Positions 56,836 through 64,000 of a stretch of 64,000 nt of DNA are shown here, in pieces. Both the position numbers and the translations under genes were made by a program. How positions within the stretch are numbered: the first letter of the stretch is position 1; each line of letters opens with the position of its first letter. The DNA is from Ralstonia soli (GTDB taxonomy: Bacteria > Pseudomonadota > Gammaproteobacteria > Burkholderiales > Burkholderiaceae): assembly GCF_023955655.1 (NCBI RefSeq), contig NZ_JAMXHT010000010.1, positions 66,037 through 130,036 on the forward strand. The letters are read 5' to 3'. The notes beneath the pieces are model-generated. The model did no database searches, was not told where the DNA came from, and saw only the letters and a program-made list of their open reading frames with translations.

Positions 56836-58417
56836 GGGCCACCTCGGAGGTTGCTGCTGCCGAAGCCGAAGCCGAAGCTTTGTCCCACATGCCGCTCATC
56901 CACAGGCCGATCTGTTCGCGGTCGGTGGCGTGCGTGGGGGTGGAGGGAGAGAGGCGCCCGTTGGCGATCACGTGCAGGCGATCGCACAGCGCAAAGAGTT
57001 CGTCGAGTTCTTCCGACACGATGAGGATGGCGCAGCCCCCGGCCTTGAGCGCGAGGATTTCGTTGTGGATCTGCGCCGCCGCGCCCACGTCCACGCCCCA
57101 GGTAGGTTGCGCAACGATGAGCACGCGCGGCGCGCATTCGATTTCACGGCCGACGATGAATTTCTGCAGGTTGCCGCCCGACAGGCTCTTGGCCAGCGCA
57201 TCCGGCCCGCCTGCCTTCACGCCGAATCGGCTGATGATGTTGCTGGCCAGCTTGGCGGCGGCCTTCTTGTCGATCAGTCCACCGCGGACCTGCGGCGCGC
57301 GCTGGTGCGTCAGCAGCGTATTGGCCGACAGCGACAGCGACGGCACCGCACCGCGCCCCAGGCGTTCTTCCGGCACGAAGGACAGCCCACGCTTGCGGCG
57401 CGCACGCGGGTCCAGCTTGGCGACGGGCTCGTTGCCGATGCGGATGGTCTGCGCTGCAGCGCGGGTGTCCTCGCCGGACAGCGCGGCCAACAATTCCTGC
57501 TGCCCGTTGCCCGACACGCCGGCAATGCCGACGATCTCGCCGCTGCGCAGCTGCAGGGCGATGTCGCGCAGCTCCGTCGCAAACGCGTGGGCCTTGGGCA
57601 GCGACAGGCCGGCCACTTCCATGCGTACCTCGCCCGGCGTGGTCTGCGGGCGCAGTTCGCGCGGGGGCTCGCCGCCGATCATCAGGCGTGACAGCGATGC
57701 CGGCGTTTCCTGGCGCGGGTCGCACACGCCCGTGACCTTGCCCATGCGCATCACCGTGGCGGTGTGGCACAGGGCCTGGATCTCGTCGAGCTTGTGGCTG
57801 ATGTAGAGGATGCTGGTGCCTTCCGCAGCCAACTGGCGCAGCGTCACGAACAGCTTTTCGACGGCCTGCGGTGTCAGCACCGAGGTCGGCTCGTCGAGAA
57901 TCAGGAGACGCGGCTTGGTCAGCAGCGCGCGCACGATCTCCACGCGCTGGCGCTCACCCACGGAAAGCGTATGCACATGGCGATGCGGTTCCAGCGGCAG
58001 ACCGTACTTGTCGCCGGTGGTGCGCACCTGTTCGGCCACGTCGCGCAAGTCTGTGCCCGCGGGCAGGCCGAGCAGGATGTTCTCGGCCACCGTGAGCGTG
58101 TCGAACAGCGAGAAGTGCTGGAACACCATGGCGATGCCCAGCGCGCGCGCCTGGTGCGGGTTGGCGATCTCGACGCGCTGGCCGTCGAGCTGCATCTCGC
58201 CGGCATCGGGCTGCACGGCGCCGAAGATGATCTTCATCAGCGTCGATTTGCCGGCGCCGTTTTCGCCCAGCACGGCGTGGATTTCGCCCGGCGCGACGGT
58301 GAGGCTCACGCCGTCGTTGGCGACCACGCTCGGGTAGCGCTTGGTCATGCCTGTCAGCGACAGGCGCGGTGGGAGTGGTGTCACAACAGGTTGGCTCGTG
58401 GTTTCCGTGCCGCTCAC
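56828..58417 (-). CDS. ABC transporter ATP-binding protein (two ATPase domains, BMP/nucleoside-type)
   Basis: This 529-residue protein has two ABC domains in tandem, as in sugar and nucleoside importers. The first has Walker A GENGAGKST (about residue 51), Q-loop VFQHFSLFD and signature LSVGERQR with Walker B LLILDEP. The second has a degenerate Walker A (GVSGNGQQELL) and signature LSGGNLQK with VLIVAQPTWGVD. It is the first gene of the four-gene transporter operon. The 5' region carries a TATAAT and several palindromes. Confidence 0.93.
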   Translation of the reverse strand: MSGTETTSQPVVTPLPPRLSLTGMTKRYPSVVANDGVSLTVAPGEIHAVLGENGAGKSTLMKIIFGAVQPDAGEMQLDGQRVEIANPHQARALGIAMVFQHFSLFDTLTVAENILLGLPAGTDLRDVAEQVRTTGDKYGLPLEPHRHVHTLSVGERQRVEIVRALLTKPRLLILDEPTSVLTPQAVEKLFVTLRQLAAEGTSILYISHKLDEIQALCHTATVMRMGKVTGVCDPRQETPASLSRLMIGGEPPRELRPQTTPGEVRMEVAGLSLPKAHAFATELRDIALQLRSGEIVGIAGVSGNGQQELLAALSGEDTRAAAQTIRIGNEPVAKLDPRARRKRGLSFVPEERLGRGAVPSLSLSANTLLTHQRAPQVRGGLIDKKAAAKLASNIISRFGVKAGGPDALAKSLSGGNLQKFIVGREIECAPRVLIVAQPTWGVDVGAAAQIHNEILALKAGGCAILIVSEELDELFALCDRLHVIANGRLSPSTPTHATDREQIGLWMSGMWDKASASASAAATSEVAHG

Positions 58418-58513
58418 CGCGAGCGCATGGCGCTGCGGAGGCGGTCTCTTATGGGTGTTGACGGCACTTCACAGCAGGCGATGCCAACGCAGATTCGCGC
58501 CGACGCATCGCAG

Positions 58514-58546
58514 CAATCATCACCATGCATTGATGATTGGCATCAA
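58514..58546. promoter_or_regulatory. Nested inverted repeats, probable operator of the ABC transporter operon
   Basis: CAATCATCA-8-TGATGATTG is a perfect nine-base inverted repeat, and TTGATG-5-CATCAA is a second one sharing its right arm. Both lie just downstream of the -10 box on the minus strand, across the expected transcription start. This is where a repressor would block the transporter operon. Confidence 0.55.
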
Positions 58547-58552
58547 CGGTCA

Positions 58553-58558
58553 ATTATA
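58553..58558 (-). promoter_or_regulatory. -10 box of the ABC transporter operon
   Basis: A perfect TATAAT on the minus strand lies about 135 bases before the ATPase gene start. The -35 position falls inside the neighbouring long hairpin and has no TTGACA-like match. Confidence 0.45.
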
Positions 58559-58568
58559 TCTTCCGGTA

Positions 58569-58616
58569 CAGCTGCAGACGCCGATTTCGGCTGGTCTGCA
58601 GCTGCCTCGTACGAGG
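58569..58616. repeat. Long hairpin with adjoining 12-bp palindrome
   Basis: CAGCTGCAGAC (58569) pairs with GTCTGCAGCTG (58594-58604), and inside it GCCGA pairs with TCGGC around a TT loop, making 16 base pairs with a two-base bulge. It is immediately followed by the perfect palindrome CCTCGTACGAGG (58605-58616). There is no T-run, so it is not a normal terminator. It covers the -35 side of the transporter promoter. Confidence 0.7.
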
Positions 58617-58846
58617 GGTGGCAGAGTGCAAATCCCATGCCGGGCCGAGCGCGCCGATTTGCCGGTGCGAACTTGTCTTGCCGGAGTATGCAGGTGGCAT
58701 GCGCGGCCCCCGCATGGGGCGAATCGGCAAGGTCGATGATGGCGTGCACTTGATCTGTGCGCAGGCGAGGTATGCCACTTTGCGCTACAGTCTGCGGTTT
58801 GCTTCGGCTCGGTGCTCCGCCTGCTGCCGCGCCCCGTTTCCTCCTC

Positions 58847-60061
58847 ATGACTGCTCCCGCTCCCGCACGATCCCGCATGCCGGGCCCGATTCCTGGTTGG
58901 CTTCTACTGCTTGGCGCGCTGACCGCCATCGGCCCGCTGTCGGTCGACATGTACCTGCCGAGCCTGCCCACCATTGCGCGCGAGCTGAACACGTCGTCGG
59001 CCGCGGCTGGGGTCACGCTCACGGTGTTCCTGATCAGCCTGGCGATCGGCCAGCTCATCTACGGCCCGGCCAGTGACCGCTTCGGCCGCAAGCCGCCGCT
59101 CTATATCGGCTTGGCGATGTACGTGGCGGCGTCCATCGGCTGTGCGTTCGCCAAGGACGCCACCACGCTGGCCGTGCTGCGCGGCGTGCAGGGCTTTGGC
59201 GGGTGCGCGGGCATGGTCATCGCCCGCGCTGCGGTGCGCGATCGCATGGACCCGGCCGGCGCCGCGCAGGCGTATTCGACCCTGATGCTGGTGATGGGCG
59301 TGGCGCCCATCCTTGCGCCGATGATCGGCGGGGCCGTGCTGCAGTTCGCGTCGTGGCGCGTCATCTTTGCGCTGCTGACGGCGTTCGGGGTGGCATCGCT
59401 GGTGGCGGTGCATTACCTGATGCGCGAGTCGCTGGCGCCGGAGCAGGCGCGCAAGCTGGCCGTCAGCCATGTGCTGCGCGACTACTGGGAACTGCTGCGT
59501 GATCACCATTACGCCGCCTACATGTGGTGCGGCGCGGTGTTCCTGTCAGGCATGTTTGCGTACATCACGGTGTCGTCGTTCGTGCTGATCGACGGCTACG
59601 GGCTGACGCCGTCGCACTACGCATGGGTATTCGGCAGCAACGCGGCGGGGATGATCGCCGCCTCGCGTGTGAACGTGCGACTGGTGCGCAAGTATTCGCC
59701 GGTGCGCGTGCTTCGGCGGGCGCTGTGGGTGCCGGCCATTACCAGTGTGCTGGCCGCTGCGGCGGCGGCCGTTGGCTTTACGCCGCTGCCGCTCGTGCTG
59801 GCGGCGCTGTTCTGCTACATCGCGTCGATCGGCTGCATCTCGCCCAATACCGGCGCACTGGCGATGGCGGGGCAGGGCGCACGCGCAGGCACCGGCTCGG
59901 CGCTGATGGGCGCCATGCAATTCGGCCTTGGCATGGTGACGGGCACCGTGGTCGCCGCCATTGGCCAGAGCGCGCTGCCGCTGCTGGGCATGATGGCCGT
60001 TTGCGCCGTCGCCGCACTCGTTCTGGGCCTGCGCATCACGCGCGAAGAGCCGACGGCCTGA
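58847..60061 (+). CDS. Bcr/CflA family multidrug efflux MFS transporter
   Basis: This 404-residue major facilitator has twelve predicted helices. The Bcr/CflA signatures are SVDMYLPSLPTIAREL at helix 1 and LIYGPASDRFGRKPPL (motif A) after helix 2. VRDRMDPAGAAQAYSTLM lies between helices 4 and 5. The ATG at MTAPAPARSRMPGP gives the usual family length. Members export chloramphenicol, bicyclomycin or other small molecules. It is alone, followed by a terminator. Confidence 0.9.
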   Translation: MTAPAPARSRMPGPIPGWLLLLGALTAIGPLSVDMYLPSLPTIARELNTSSAAAGVTLTVFLISLAIGQLIYGPASDRFGRKPPLYIGLAMYVAASIGCAFAKDATTLAVLRGVQGFGGCAGMVIARAAVRDRMDPAGAAQAYSTLMLVMGVAPILAPMIGGAVLQFASWRVIFALLTAFGVASLVAVHYLMRESLAPEQARKLAVSHVLRDYWELLRDHHYAAYMWCGAVFLSGMFAYITVSSFVLIDGYGLTPSHYAWVFGSNAAGMIAASRVNVRLVRKYSPVRVLRRALWVPAITSVLAAAAAAVGFTPLPLVLAALFCYIASIGCISPNTGALAMAGQGARAGTGSALMGAMQFGLGMVTGTVVAAIGQSALPLLGMMAVCAVAALVLGLRITREEPTA

Positions 60062-60076
60062 TCCTCGGCTGCATAT

Positions 60077-60107
60077 CGGCGCTCGCGTTCTGTGGGCGCC
60101 GTCTTTT
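60077..60107 (+). terminator. Terminator after the MFS gene
   Basis: The stem CGGCGC / GCGCCG with a 13-base loop is followed by TCTTTT, 16 bases after the stop codon. Confidence 0.7.
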
Positions 60108-60224
60108 AAATGTGAACCATGAATAACACGCCCGCCACGCGGAGCGTGTTCCGCGCCTATGATGAGTACGGTTGGCCCGAACCTGTGCCGACACGGTCTC
60201 ATCGGCTAAGGGTTACTTCTTATA

Positions 60225-60251
60225 TAGAATTTATCGACGTTTTATTAACGT
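60225..60251 (+). promoter_or_regulatory. AT-rich promoter/operator candidate for pxpBCA
   Basis: TAGAAT, inside TATATAGAAT, is followed by the inverted repeat ACGTT-5-AACGT (60237-60251). This is the only AT-rich patch in the 266 bases before pxpB. It could be the promoter with an overlapping operator. Confidence 0.35.
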
Positions 60252-60327
60252 ATCGCTTTCGTTTTCACTCGCGCAGTGTTTTGCCTGGATCGTCCCGGCA
60301 AACGGCGCACACGAGACGGGGGTCAAG

Positions 60328-60975
60328 TTGCAGTGCACGATTCATCGGCTGGGCGAACTGGCGCTGTTATGCGAAGTGCCGCCGCCGGCGACCCTGAATT
60401 GCCAGCAGCGCATCTGGGCCATGGCCTCGCGCGCGTCCAACTGGGCGGGCGTGGTCGACGTGGTGCCCGGGATGAACAACCTCACACTCGTGTTCGGCCC
60501 GCTGGCCGATGCGCAGCGCCTGGAAACCCAGCTGCGCGACGCCTGGGCAGAAAGCGAGGCCCTGGTGGCCGACGGCAAGCTCGTCGACATCGAAGTTGCT
60601 TATGGTGGTGACGAAGGCCCCGACCTGCGCGAAGTGGCCAGGCACACCGGGCTGACGCCGGCCGAAGTCGTGCGTCGCCATACCGCACCCGAATACATCG
60701 TCTATTTCCTGGGCTTCCAGCCGGGCTTTGCCTATATGGGCGGGCTCGACAAATCGCTCGCCACCCCGCGTCGGCCCGAGCCGCGCATGGCCGTGCCGGC
60801 CGGTTCGGTGGGCATCGGCGGCGAGCAGACCGGCATCTACCCGGCCGCGTCCCCCGGCGGCTGGCAACTGCTGGGCCGCACCGACGCGGCGCTGTTCATG
60901 CCGCAGCGCAATCCCCCCGCGCTCCTGGCGCCGGGAGACCGCATTCGCTTCGTCGCCTCGAAGGTGCGCGCATGA
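60328..60975 (+). CDS. pxpB: 5-oxoprolinase subunit B (KipI family)
   Basis: PxpB is one part of the ATP-dependent 5-oxoprolinase PxpABC, which opens 5-oxoproline (pyroglutamate) to glutamate. The 215-residue protein contains YIVYFLGFQPGFAYMGGL (about residue 126) and the PAGSVGIGGEQTGIYP segment near 159, typical of the KipI/PxpB fold. No ATG is available at the family start; a TTG preceded by GGGGG at five bases gives MQCTIHRLGELALL, the right length. It overlaps pxpC by ATGA. Confidence 0.92.
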   Translation: MQCTIHRLGELALLCEVPPPATLNCQQRIWAMASRASNWAGVVDVVPGMNNLTLVFGPLADAQRLETQLRDAWAESEALVADGKLVDIEVAYGGDEGPDLREVARHTGLTPAEVVRRHTAPEYIVYFLGFQPGFAYMGGLDKSLATPRRPEPRMAVPAGSVGIGGEQTGIYPAASPGGWQLLGRTDAALFMPQRNPPALLAPGDRIRFVASKVRA

Positions 60976-62033
60976 GTTCCAAGCTCCAACCCATGATCGA
61001 GATCGTGCGGGCCGGCGTGCTGGCCTCCGTGCAAGACCTTGGCCGTACCGGCTATCGGCGCTTTGGCGTGTGCACGTCGGGCGCGCTGGACCCGCTGTCG
61101 CTGTATGTGGGCAACCGCCTGGTCGGCAACCGCAGTGATGCGGCGGGCATCGAGTTCACGCTGGGCAACGCGACGCTGCGCTTTCATGCGAACGGCCTGA
61201 TCGCACTGACCGGCGCCGATTGCCGTGCGACGCTCGATGGCCAGGCGGTGCATGCCTGGCGCGCCGTTCCTGTGCAGCGGGGCCAGACGCTGACCTTGCG
61301 CGTGGCGCAGGGCGGCGTGCGCGCATACCTGTGCGTGGCCGGCGGCATCGATGTGCCGGAGATGATGGGCTCGCGCAGCACGGATCTGAAGGCCGGCTTC
61401 GGCGGCTTCGAAGGGCGCCCGCTGAAAGACGGCGACAAGCTGCCCGTGCTGCCCGCCGATACCACCTATGCCCCCGACATCAGCGGCGATGCCGTCGCGG
61501 TGAAGGCCGCACGCTGGACGTTCGACCGTGAGCGCGATCACACACCGGTCATGCGTGTGCTGCCCGGTCCGGAATACGACGACTTCGTCGCCGACGCGCA
61601 AGCCGCGTTCTGGGAATCGGACTGGACGCTTACCCCCAACAGCAACCGCATGGGCTTCCGCCTGCAGGGGCCGGAGCTCACGCGCAAGAAACAGCGCAGC
61701 GCAGATCTGCTCTCGCATGGCGTGGTGCCGGGCGTGATCCAGGTGCCGCCGTCGGGCCAGCCCATTGTGCTGATGGCCGACGCGCAGACCACCGGCGGCT
61801 ACCCGAAGATCGGCACCGTCATCCTGGCCGACCAATGGCGACTGGCGCAGATTCCACTCGGCACGCGGGTGCGCTTCGAGCGCGTGACGCTGGAGGAGGC
61901 CGAGGCCGCCCGCGCCGACGTGGCACGTTATCTGCAACAAATCGAAACCGCGCTGGATTGGCAGCGCCAGGGCATTCTCTCGACCGCGCGGCGCACCGCG
62001 CGCACGCAACTCAACGCGCGACCGAACGCCTGA
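60972..62033 (+). CDS. pxpC: 5-oxoprolinase subunit C (KipA, biotin-dependent carboxyltransferase-like)
   Basis: PxpC is a 353-residue cyclophilin-like/carboxyltransferase-fold protein and partner of PxpB. Typical segments are VRAGVLASVQDLGRTGYRRFG near the N-terminus (about residues 12-32, with the core LASVQDLGR), LTPNSNRMGFRL near 219 and MADAQTTGGYPKIG near residue 266. The start overlaps pxpB, and pxpA follows after 18 bases. Together the three encode the complete enzyme. Confidence 0.93.
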   Translation: MSSKLQPMIEIVRAGVLASVQDLGRTGYRRFGVCTSGALDPLSLYVGNRLVGNRSDAAGIEFTLGNATLRFHANGLIALTGADCRATLDGQAVHAWRAVPVQRGQTLTLRVAQGGVRAYLCVAGGIDVPEMMGSRSTDLKAGFGGFEGRPLKDGDKLPVLPADTTYAPDISGDAVAVKAARWTFDRERDHTPVMRVLPGPEYDDFVADAQAAFWESDWTLTPNSNRMGFRLQGPELTRKKQRSADLLSHGVVPGVIQVPPSGQPIVLMADAQTTGGYPKIGTVILADQWRLAQIPLGTRVRFERVTLEEAEAARADVARYLQQIETALDWQRQGILSTARRTARTQLNARPNA

Positions 62034-62051
62034 AGCACCGGACTCAACATC

Positions 62052-62795
62052 ATGACCACGATTGATCTGAACGCGGACCTTGGCGAAGGCTGCGATACCG
62101 ACGAGGCGCTGCTCGCGCTGGTGAGTTCGGCCAACATCGCTTGCGGCTGGCACGCCGGCGACGTCAACACGATGCGCCAGACCGTCGGCTGGGCGCTGCG
62201 CCAGGGCGTGTCGATCGGCGCGCATCCGAGCTTTCCCGATCGAGAAAACTTCGGCCGCACCGAGATGCACCTGCCGCCCGACGAGATCTACGCCGGCGTG
62301 CTGTTCCAGATCGGCGGCCTGTCGGCCATCGTGCGTGCGCAGGGCGGCAAGCTGTCCCACGTGAAGGCGCATGGCGCGCTGTACAACCAGGCCTCGCGTG
62401 ACCGGCCGCTGGCCATGGCCATCGTGCGCGCCATTCGCGATTTCGATCCGTCGCTCACGGTGTTCGGCCTGGCCGGCGGCGAACTCGTCAAGGCGGCGCG
62501 CGAATTGGGCCTGTCGGCCAAGGAAGAGGTCTTCGCCGATCGGGGCTACAACGCGGACGGCTCGCTCGTTAAACGCGGTACGCCCGGCGCCCTGATCGAC
62601 AGCGAAGAGGCGGCGCTCGACCAGACGCTGACGATGGTGCGCGAACAGCGTGTGAAGGCCATCGACGGCACGTGGGTGCCGATCCACGCGGAAACGGTTT
62701 GTCTGCACGGCGACGGCGCGCATGCGCTGGCGTTTGCGCGACGCATTCGGGAACGGCTGGGCAGCGAAGGCATCGCTGTTCGTGCCGGCACCTGA
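62052..62795 (+). CDS. pxpA: 5-oxoprolinase subunit A (LamB/YcsF family)
   Basis: PxpA is the 247-residue LamB/YcsF-type subunit of 5-oxoprolinase. It starts [35 protein letters not shown], of which DLNADLGEG and ACGWHAGD are the invariant metal/substrate-site motifs. [10 protein letters not shown] (about residue 98) and [13 protein letters not shown] are also present. A terminator-like hairpin separates it from the DUF969 gene. Confidence 0.94.
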   Translation: MTTIDLNADLGEGCDTDEALLALVSSANIACGWHAGDVNTMRQTVGWALRQGVSIGAHPSFPDRENFGRTEMHLPPDEIYAGVLFQIGGLSAIVRAQGGKLSHVKAHGALYNQASRDRPLAMAIVRAIRDFDPSLTVFGLAGGELVKAARELGLSAKEEVFADRGYNADGSLVKRGTPGALIDSEEAALDQTLTMVREQRVKAIDGTWVPIHAETVCLHGDGAHALAFARRIRERLGSEGIAVRAGT

Positions 62796-62804
62796 GCCAC
62801 GACG

Positions 62805-62830
62805 GCCTCGTCTTTCCGGCGGGGCTTTTT
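62805..62830 (+). terminator. Terminator-like hairpin between pxpA and the DUF969 gene
   Basis: GCCTCGTC pairs with GGCGGGGC (including G-U pairs) around TTTCC and is followed by TTTTT. It sits 10 bases after pxpA and would lower, not necessarily abolish, expression of the membrane pair downstream. Confidence 0.6.
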
Positions 62831-62854
62831 CATAACCTTGGGGGGAAGCACCAC

Positions 62855-63586
62855 ATGAGTACGGCAGTCAATCTGTGGCCATTGATCGGGGTGGCCATCA
62901 TCGTCGTAGGGTTCGTCCTGCGATTCAATCCACTGCTGGTGGTGACCGTGGCCGGGCTGGCAACGGGGCTGTCTGTCGGCATGGACCCTGGCACGCTGCT
63001 GGAAACCTTCGGCGAGAAGTTCATCAACAGCCGGTCGCTGGCGGTCTACGTGCTGATTCTGCCGATCATCGGCCTGCTGGAAAGCTACGGTTTGAAAGAG
63101 CGCGCGCAAGACTGGATCTCCAGCCTGGCGAGTGCAACCTCCGCCCGCATCCTGATGCTGTATTTCGTGCTGCGGCAAGGGCTGGGCGCACTCGGCCTGA
63201 CCTACATCGGCGGTCATGCGCAAACCGTGCGGCCATTGCTGGCGCCCATGGTGGAAGGTGCGGCTGCTGCACGCCACGGCGACCTCCCACAGCACATCCG
63301 CGACAAGCTCCGGGCGCACTCTGCAGCCTGCGACAACATCGCGATCTTCTTCGGTGAAGACATCTTTATCGCCTTTGGCGCGGTGCTGCTGATGGATGCC
63401 TTCCTCAAGGAAAACGGCATCGCTGGCGTTGAGCCCCTGCAACTTGGCCTGTGGGCGATTCCCACCGCCATTTGCGCGCTCGTCATCCACATGTTCCGCC
63501 TGGTACGGCTCGATGCCAGCATCCAGCGCGATGTCGATGCATGGAAGCAAGCCAATCCCTCCAAGACGAATGAGGTGACAGCATGA
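62855..63586 (+). CDS. DUF969 family membrane protein
   Basis: This 243-residue inner-membrane protein of the DUF969 family has five or six predicted helices, beginning LWPLIGVAIIVVGFVLRFNPLL. Conserved polar segments are GEKFINSRSLAVYVLILPIIG and LGALGLTYIGGHAQTVRPLLAPM (about residues 113-135, core TYIGGHAQ). Its stop overlaps the DUF979 start (ATGA). The two families nearly always occur together and often beside 5-oxoprolinase or pyrrolidone-carboxylate peptidase genes, so a 5-oxoproline transporter is a fair inference. GGGGGAA precedes the ATG. Confidence 0.85.
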   Translation: MSTAVNLWPLIGVAIIVVGFVLRFNPLLVVTVAGLATGLSVGMDPGTLLETFGEKFINSRSLAVYVLILPIIGLLESYGLKERAQDWISSLASATSARILMLYFVLRQGLGALGLTYIGGHAQTVRPLLAPMVEGAAAARHGDLPQHIRDKLRAHSAACDNIAIFFGEDIFIAFGAVLLMDAFLKENGIAGVEPLQLGLWAIPTAICALVIHMFRLVRLDASIQRDVDAWKQANPSKTNEVTA

Positions 63587-64000
63587 CCACACTGCTAACC
63601 ATTAACAGCGTTTTCTATCTGATCGGCTTTATCGTGATGCTGCTGGTCGGCATGACGCTGCGAGACAAGGGCAACCCCAAGCGCCTGACCACAGCCTTGT
63701 TCTGGTTCCTGTTCGGCTTTGTATTCCTGTTCAGCGATCTGCTCGTTTCCACGCTCGGCAAGCCGATGGCGTATCGCATCGTTGGTGTGATCGTCGTCCT
63801 GATCTCGCTGATCGCGGGGGCAGGGTTGCTGTCGATCGGCTCGTACAGGCAGAGCACCCCGGAACAACGCCATGCCTCTGCCAACAAGCTGCGCAACAAG
63901 TTGTTTGTGCCTGCGCTGCTGATCCCGGTCATCACGGTGCTCTGCACGCTGTTTCTGAAGGGTGTTGCCGTGGGCGGCGTCTACATTCTGGATCAGAAGC
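63583..64000 (+). CDS. DUF979 family membrane protein (partial, runs off the window)
   Basis: The N-terminal 139 residues of a DUF979 membrane protein are present, with at least four hydrophobic helices (for example SVFYLIGFIVMLLVGMTL and ALFWFLFGFVFLFSDLLV). The start overlaps the DUF969 stop by ATGA, so the two are coupled and probably form one transport complex. No stop codon is reached before the window ends. The function of the family is not established. Confidence 0.83.
   Translation, partial: MTTLLTINSVFYLIGFIVMLLVGMTLRDKGNPKRLTTALFWFLFGFVFLFSDLLVSTLGKPMAYRIVGVIVVLISLIAGAGLLSIGSYRQSTPEQRHASANKLRNKLFVPALLIPVITVLCTLFLKGVAVGGVYILDQK

Larger units (their letters stand above)
58418..58846. 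other. Intergenic region between the divergent ABC transporter and MFS genes
   Basis: No gene is seen in these 430 bases. The left half (58514-58616) is dense in inverted repeats and holds a minus-strand TATAAT, listed separately. The right half (58617-58846) has no clear element beyond a short TACAGT about 50 bases before the MFS start. No known riboswitch pattern was recognised. Confidence 0.6.

Noticed and set aside
60119-60397. 92-codon plus-strand frame before pxpB
   Set aside because: It runs into pxpB in another frame, spans the likely promoter and shows no family features.

Overview
The window is about 64 kb of GC-rich chromosomal DNA. Gene order and protein sequences point to a beta-proteobacterium of the Burkholderiales, most likely the genus Ralstonia (inference from family resemblance and synteny; no database was searched). 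Supporting signs are the ispA-dxs pair, the yqeY-dnaG-rpoD block, FolE2 in place of FolE, RNase G next to Maf/RlmH/RsfS/NadD, and an LPS glycosyltransferase cluster beside msbA. Nearly all DNA codes for protein. I see no rRNA, CRISPR array, prophage or complete insertion sequence, and one tRNA.

Layout. 1-5 kb: isoprenoid precursor genes (xseB end, ispA, dxs), folE2 and tsaD. 5-12 kb: an HI0933-type flavoprotein, then the macromolecular synthesis block yqeY-dnaG-rpoD (without rpsU) and a tRNA with anticodon CAU. 12-21 kb: an accessory-looking metabolic island. It holds a secreted metallo-beta-lactamase-fold hydrolase resembling methyl parathion hydrolase; a minus-strand set of acyl-CoA ligase, single-chain biotin-dependent acyl-CoA carboxylase and periplasmic binding protein; a divergent TetR regulator; and a flavodiiron-like protein. 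21-31 kb: RhlE-type helicase, GluQ-RS, LysR/pirin pair, flavodoxin-like protein, TrhO with a coupled tiny lipoprotein, and the replicative polymerase dnaE. 31-38 kb: LPS glycosyltransferases, an O-antigen ligase-like protein and MsbA, followed by a 118-bp imperfect palindrome. 38-48 kb: housekeeping genes rng, maf, rlmH, rsfS, nadD, hemF, purD, yebC, a HerA-like ATPase and upp. 48-58 kb: an NCS1 nucleobase permease, EamA transporter, SDR, mgsA-qor pair, YkvA-like protein and a BMP/nucleoside-type ABC transporter with an unusually palindrome-rich promoter region. 58-64 kb: a Bcr/CflA efflux pump, then pxpBCA (5-oxoprolinase) followed by the DUF969-DUF979 membrane pair, the second gene running off the window.

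How genes work together. Several stop-start overlaps of the ATGA type (trhO-lipoprotein, rlmH-maf, hemF-nadD, mgsA-qor, pxpB-pxpC, DUF969-DUF979) indicate translational coupling. upp and the NCS1 permease form a plausible uracil uptake and salvage pair. pxpBCA with DUF969/DUF979 looks like uptake plus cleavage of 5-oxoproline. The most system-like unknown is the ligase-carboxylase-binding protein set at 13-19.3 kb with its TetR regulator.

Limits: start codons were chosen by eye from ribosome-binding sites and family N-termini. Promoters and operators are pattern-based guesses. No alignments or folding calculations were run.
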